A DNA stretch of 58,532 nt from Desulfomonilaceae bacterium. Lineage in GTDB: Bacteria > Desulfobacterota > Desulfomonilia > Desulfomonilales > Desulfomonilaceae. A program made the translations under genes and the position numbers. The stretch is taken from the NCBI GenBank assembly GCA_031082285.1, contig JAVHLK010000026.1, positions 1 through 58,532 of the forward strand, read 5' to 3'. Each line of letters begins with the position of its first letter. Position 1 is the stretch's first letter. This document shows positions 55,151 to 58,532 of the stretch, in pieces. The notes under the pieces were generated by a model. It saw only the letters and a program-made list of their open reading frames with translations, searched no databases and was not told where the DNA came from.

Positions 55151-55762
55151 TCACGATCCTTCCCGCGCAACCTTTGCCAAGAATTCCAGATCCAATGCGT
55201 GCGAATCTTCCGGGTCCGTCGCGGGCATTTTTCGAGCAGACGATCCTTGCAACACCTCGATGACCTTCTCCAATGTCGACTGAGACACCGCGATCTGTTT
55301 GAAGACCTGAATTCCTTCGTGAGACTCCATGGTTTGCCTCCAGTACAGATCAAAGTCCTTGTTCTTGGAATCGTAGGCCTCTTCAAAATAGATTTCCTTG
55401 ATCCCCGCCTGGATCAACTGCTTGAAACACCAGTTGCACGGTTCCAGGGTGCAATACAAGGAAGCGCCTTCCAGAGCGATGCCGAAACGCGCAGCTTGAT
55501 CTATGGCATTGACTTCAGCATGACTCGAGATGCAGTAATTGTACTTTTCCGCGTCGTGAGCGCCGATCGTACGACGAAGACAGTAGTCGGGACCCTTATC
55601 GGTACAGTGAGGTGCGCCGTGAACCGCCCCGTTGTACCCGGTGGCGAGTATCCGGTTGTTCTTGGTGATGACGGCCCCCGTCTTCCGTGAGTTGCACGTC
55701 GATCGTACGCTGACGAGTTTGGCGGCCATCAGAAAGTATTCGTGCCATGTCGGTCGATTCAT
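55151..55762 (-). CDS. Deoxycytidylate (dCMP) deaminase family protein
   Basis: 203 residues from the ATG at 55762, preceded by AGGGGAA. Converts dCMP to dUMP. The zinc motif HAEVNAID with PCNWC is complete, and the ATGYNGAVHGAPHC region and CISSHAE match dCMP/ComEB-type deaminases, which use an extra zinc-binding Cys/His cluster near the N-terminus. About 40 extra C-terminal residues are unusual. The reading frame extends to 55921 but overlaps the patatin-like gene there, so the later start is chosen. It lies 62 bases after that gene. Confidence 0.9.
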   Translation of the reverse strand: MNRPTWHEYFLMAAKLVSVRSTCNSRKTGAVITKNNRILATGYNGAVHGAPHCTDKGPDYCLRRTIGAHDAEKYNYCISSHAEVNAIDQAARFGIALEGASLYCTLEPCNWCFKQLIQAGIKEIYFEEAYDSKNKDFDLYWRQTMESHEGIQVFKQIAVSQSTLEKVIEVLQGSSARKMPATDPEDSHALDLEFLAKVAREGS

Positions 55763-55824
55763 CTCAAATTCCCCTATGAACGATGAACAAGGTACTCCCC
55801 TGTACCACGAGCGCCTCCGCATTG

Positions 55825-56895
55825 CTACAGAGGCTTCACCAGTCGTCGTATCGCGCCGGATTCCACGTCGTTGAGGAACTCCGTACCGAGAATTTCGCTC
55901 TTCTCCGCCGCGACGTCCCACCGCCGAATCCTCTCCGCGGGTGCGTCCACATAGCGCCGAAAGTCCTCACGATCGGGCAGCCGGCCGTCAGGCAGCATGT
56001 CGAGAAAAGCGCTGCTCGGGTATACCTGCAGTACACGATCGATGCTGCCTTTGGGAGGTTTTCGCCACGGAATTCTCTTGTCGAACCAGCCGGGAACGAT
56101 GCGCTCCTGGTAGTGGAAAAAGAGCGTCACGCCACCGTCGCCCGGCATATAATCCTGGTTGAGTTGATAATCCACCAAACCACCGTCGCGATAGGTACCA
56201 TCGGGCGCGCCCGGAATGTACCGTACTCCGGCAATGATGTACGGAAGCGATCCGGTGGCGAGCGCGGCCGCGCGTATGTTCTCACGGGTGAGGCGCACGG
56301 ACCGCCCCCTGAACCCGCATCTCAAGAATTCGGGCTCGGAATCGCCGGAGAAAAACACCACTCTTTCAAAAAACGCGGTGATTCCGCCCGGGACTATGGC
56401 GTTGTACAGCGCTCCCGTGAGCAAAGCGCCGCCCTGAACCGTCTTCCGTTCCGAAGCCGCCGGTCCCTTAGCCCGGACGCTGTGAACGGCTACGGTAAAG
56501 TTCGGATGGCCGAGTATGGAATCAATGTCTTCGTCTCTGAGAAATTCCTTCACGTTTCTCTTAAGCGCACCGCCGATACTCTCTGCAGTGTCCCGTTGCG
56601 TGAACACGTTTCTGGAATAGGAAATCCTCAAACGTTCATGAGCCGGCGCGGGATCCCGCGACGCCATGGTGAGGCATCTCCACGCACCCGCGGAAGACCC
56701 CACGAGCAGAACCCTCCCTCGATCGTGCTGAAGAAACCGACTCCGCATAAGGGCTCGGTCCAACCCAACGGATACGAACCATTTCGGGCCGCCGGCAGGC
56801 GCGGCAAAGACCTTAATTCTTTCCGGCATCAGACCCTCGTCTCGGATCATATCCAGAACAGCCGGACCCGCTCGATACTCGAGGTACTGTTTCAT
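55825..56895 (-). CDS. Patatin-like phospholipase
   Basis: 356 residues from the ATG at 56895; earlier starts at 56913 or 56916 are possible and none has a clear ribosome site. The catalytic Ser (about 68) is in GSSAGAWR and the Asp in DGGLVDY; an AAPAGGPKW segment (about 31-39) forms the oxyanion-type loop. No signal peptide, so a cytoplasmic or peripheral lipid acyl hydrolase. Substrate unknown. It lies 62 bases upstream of the deaminase gene on the same strand. Confidence 0.83.
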   Translation of the reverse strand: MKQYLEYRAGPAVLDMIRDEGLMPERIKVFAAPAGGPKWFVSVGLDRALMRSRFLQHDRGRVLLVGSSAGAWRCLTMASRDPAPAHERLRISYSRNVFTQRDTAESIGGALKRNVKEFLRDEDIDSILGHPNFTVAVHSVRAKGPAASERKTVQGGALLTGALYNAIVPGGITAFFERVVFFSGDSEPEFLRCGFRGRSVRLTRENIRAAALATGSLPYIIAGVRYIPGAPDGTYRDGGLVDYQLNQDYMPGDGGVTLFFHYQERIVPGWFDKRIPWRKPPKGSIDRVLQVYPSSAFLDMLPDGRLPDREDFRRYVDAPAERIRRWDVAAEKSEILGTEFLNDVESGAIRRLVKPL

Positions 56896-57302
56896 TGTGG
56901 GGGACCATACCATCACATTCGCACCAAGCCAATATGAGCGTTCGCATTTCCCGAGAATTTGTGGAGAGCGACGGATTCCGATTCCCGTGCCGGGGACCTT
57001 GGGGGGCCTAGTACGCGGTGCGCGACGGGTACGATGCCGATGGTTCTTCAGGAAGTGGATTAACTATTGCTCTTTTTCTGGTGCGTTAACCATATGATTT
57101 TCACATGTTGTGGTAATTTCCATATATGCTACATGATAATTTTGAGTTACCCCGTTTTAAATTATAGTGTTCTATAGTTCATTCGACATCGTTTCTTGAA
57201 AAATGCTCAAAATTGCCGGAATTCAATCTTTTTTGTCTTGACAAGTAATTCAAAACATAATTTAAGCAATACCCGTGAGTTCGAGCTGGGAGGAAGGGTA
57301 CA
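56896..57302. other. AT-rich intergenic region
   Basis: About 400 bases, with a markedly AT-rich block at about 57060-57270. TTGACA occurs at about 57238 but no good -10 lies 16-18 bases away. No other gene is visible. Confidence 0.4.
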
Positions 57303-57395
57303 ATGAGAAGAAACCCTTTTACCATATTGGTATATCAGGGTTTTTTATCGGCACTTCTCGCGACTGTCCGCCACCTCATTATCCCCTTTCGTTGA
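57303..57395 (+). CDS. Possible 30-residue membrane peptide
   Basis: A short frame from ATG 57303 to TGA 57395. The start has a strong ribosome site (GGAGGAAGGG). The product starts with two Arg, followed by a mainly hydrophobic stretch with several aromatic residues, and ends in Phe-Arg: a small membrane-type peptide is plausible. Such frames can arise by chance, so the strong ribosome site is the main support. Confidence 0.35.
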   Translation: MRRNPFTILVYQGFLSALLATVRHLIIPFR

Positions 57396-57714
57396 TTCCT
57401 TCACCCGTCAAGGACACGCCGGCGGATTCAACACCCGTCGCACCGTTCACGGACCGGTGCCTGACGAACACCGAACCGTGGCCGGGTAATCTGCGGCCCT
57501 TGAACCGGTGATGACAGAGACACATTTAAGCTTGTCCCGCGGGACCGGCTCCTTGTTCCCCACGGGAGAACCGCTTTTGTGAGCGGCGCCGGTATTGAAT
57601 GTCCTAAACAAACGAGGGCTTAACCGACCCTTCCTTGATTGAATGTCCCCTTTCAAGATCCAAGGGTTGGCTCATGCTCCCTCCGCCGGCGCCCCTCTTT
57701 CTTTACGCCGCAAA

Positions 57715-57770
57715 AACGAAAAGCCCGAAAACGGCAAAATTGCCGCCCCTTCCAGGGCTTTTCACTCGAA
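57715..57770. terminator. Nested hairpin, possible terminator
   Basis: GAAAAGCCC and GGGCTTTTC flank an inner CGGCAAAATTGCCG hairpin. On the minus strand the structure is followed by CGTTTTTGC, a short T-rich tract. No minus-strand gene that would use it is visible directly upstream, so its role is unclear. Confidence 0.4.
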
Positions 57771-58052
57771 TCGAAAGGGTATGTTGAGAAGTGATCCCCT
57801 CTTATCACATTTCTCTCCGGACGCAAGAACTTTTTTGAGCCCTGGGTCGCAATTCAGTTCTGTTGCGAATATGTCCTATTTCACGTCTGTCAGTACAAAT
57901 AAGCCGAGGTAAACCCCCGCGCGGGCAAGCGCATGACGACCCTGTCCTCGTAAGGGATGCCTCGGTGGAAGTCATCGGCTCGTCCCAAGGCAAGTCCCCG
58001 CTCTTTCGGTCAATTCACATTACTGCAAAGAAAAGTATCCGGTAACGGCTCA

Positions 58053-58081
58053 TTTACAATTATTTTCAAATGTGATATATT
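58053..58081 (+). promoter_or_regulatory. Predicted promoter of the right-edge gene
   Basis: -35 TTTACA (58053-58058), 17-base spacer, -10 TATATT (58076-58081), about 60 bases before the start codon at 58141. Confidence 0.65.
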
Positions 58082-58140
58082 CGTCCTCAAGTGACGGATT
58101 GAATTCCGTTGATCGGACTACACTGAAGGAGGCTGAAGGG

Positions 58141-58532
58141 ATGATCGTTAATGATAATGATGCACGACGTCCCGAAACCGCGGCGCAACGACCGGTAAGT
58201 GGTTGGACAAGCCTGCACTCGTGGATATTTCTGGCTGTCGTGGCCGTCGGACTCTTGCTCATTGGAATTCAGAACCGGTACCATTATCTGAGCCCGTTGG
58301 GACTGGGAAAAGCTTATCGCATTGACAAGTTGTTCGGGGGAATCCAGGAATTCGATCCTACTCGGGGGTGGATCAAGGCCGAGCTCCAAGCTCCGGGTCT
58401 TCCTCCCACCATGTCGATGATGCCTCCCGAATCTGCCACCGGGTCTCCCGCAGTTCCCATGCATATGCCCGGTACGTTGCCGCCGGGCGGTGCTCCGCAA
58501 CCGTCCGTTGCCCGGACTCCGGAAGAACCCCG
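58141..58532 (+). CDS. Partial gene cut by the window edge: membrane-anchored Pro-rich protein
   Basis: Open from ATG 58141 to the last base with no stop, at least 130 residues. The start has GGAGGCTGAAGGG upstream. A short polar N-terminus is followed by one hydrophobic helix (about 29-42, in WIFLAVVAVGLLLIGI), then a region ending in a Pro/Met/Gly/Ala-rich stretch (from about residue 85). This is the layout of a single-pass protein with an extended linker. No family can be named because the end is missing. Confidence 0.7.
   Translation, partial: MIVNDNDARRPETAAQRPVSGWTSLHSWIFLAVVAVGLLLIGIQNRYHYLSPLGLGKAYRIDKLFGGIQEFDPTRGWIKAELQAPGLPPTMSMMPPESATGSPAVPMHMPGTLPPGGAPQPSVARTPEEP

Larger units (their letters stand above)
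57396..58140. other. Intergenic region with a terminator-like structure
   Basis: About 745 bases with no convincing gene. Near 57715-57770 GAAAAGCCC and GGGCTTTTC flank an inner CGGCAAAATTGCCG hairpin; on the minus strand the outer arm is followed by a T-rich tract, like a terminator. A predicted promoter at 58053-58081 serves the right-edge gene. Confidence 0.4.

Noticed and set aside
55783-56937. 384-codon plus-strand frame opposite the patatin-like gene
   Set aside because: Antisense shadow; the minus-strand frame has clear GxSxG and DGG motifs.
57238-57266. TTGACA in the AT-rich block as promoter of the 30-residue frame
   Set aside because: No reasonable -10 at a 16-18-base spacing.

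Overview
The window reads as chromosomal DNA from a Gram-negative anaerobe, most likely a Desulfobacterota (deltaproteobacterial) sulfate reducer or syntroph. The main reasons are a bacterial Wood-Ljungdahl carbonyl-branch operon (CO dehydrogenase, acetyl-CoA synthase, corrinoid iron-sulfur protein, methyltransferase) and several gene orders familiar from that group: tig-clpP-clpX-lon, gapA-pgk-tpiA-secG and ilvB-ilvH-psd-pssA-leuA. An LptG-type LPS export permease and an outer-membrane barrel protein show a two-membrane envelope. I cannot fix the genus from sequence alone.

Layout. 0.5-3.8 kb: a PAS-GGDEF diguanylate cyclase, a secreted papain-like protein, a beta-barrel protein and a small DNA-binding-like gene. 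4-10 kb: the tig-clpP-clpX-lon proteostasis operon (minus strand), closed by an intrinsic terminator. 10.6-13.8 kb: a plus-strand envelope cluster (glycosyltransferase, sugar-nucleotide epimerase, LptG). 14-16 kb: two unrecognised exported or membrane proteins. 16.3-25.1 kb: the acs operon on the minus strand, in transcription order a 76-aa unknown protein, an AcsD-AcsA fusion, acsB, acsC, acsE. 25.2-31.2 kb: DUF465-ilvB-ilvH-psd-pssA-leuA. 31.4 kb: a perfect parS site. 31.5-35.1 kb: gapA-pgk-tpiA-secG. 35.2-43.5 kb: mixed single genes (cysK, a TrpF-like protein, a GH57 enzyme, an IMPase-like protein, hrcA). 43.6-50 kb: small lipoprotein and zinc-ribbon genes, a histidine kinase, a lone ADP-forming acyl-CoA synthetase alpha-like protein, pgeF and a NYN-domain gene. 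49.9-52 kb: a stand-alone EF-G gene. 52-54.3 kb: accessory DNA with an intact hicBA pair, a decayed MNT/HEPN pair and a nested inverted-repeat element. 54.3-58.5 kb: a ParB-like-fold protein, dCMP deaminase, a patatin-like protein and a gene cut by the right edge.

How the genes work together. The acs operon can make or cleave acetyl-CoA from CO, a corrinoid-bound methyl group and CoA. All Cys/His ligands of the AcsB A-cluster and the CODH B-, C- and D-clusters are visible. Its striking feature is that the corrinoid-protein small subunit and the CODH catalytic subunit form one 1126-codon reading frame joined by Ala/Pro/Lys-rich linkers. A Shine-Dalgarno-like sequence precedes an internal ATG inside that linker, so a separate CODH polypeptide could also be made. 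The ilv/leu/psd/pss operon combines branched-chain amino acid and phosphatidylethanolamine synthesis. The gap operon carries lower glycolysis or gluconeogenesis plus a translocon subunit.

The strongest items for follow-up are the AcsD-AcsA fusion with its internal start, the perfect parS site, the decayed MNT/HEPN remnants beside hicBA, a TrpF-like protein without its catalytic Cys, and a histidine kinase with a four-Cys insert in its ATPase domain. No tRNA, rRNA, CRISPR array or intact insertion sequence was seen. All function calls rest on motif recognition by eye; no database search was run.
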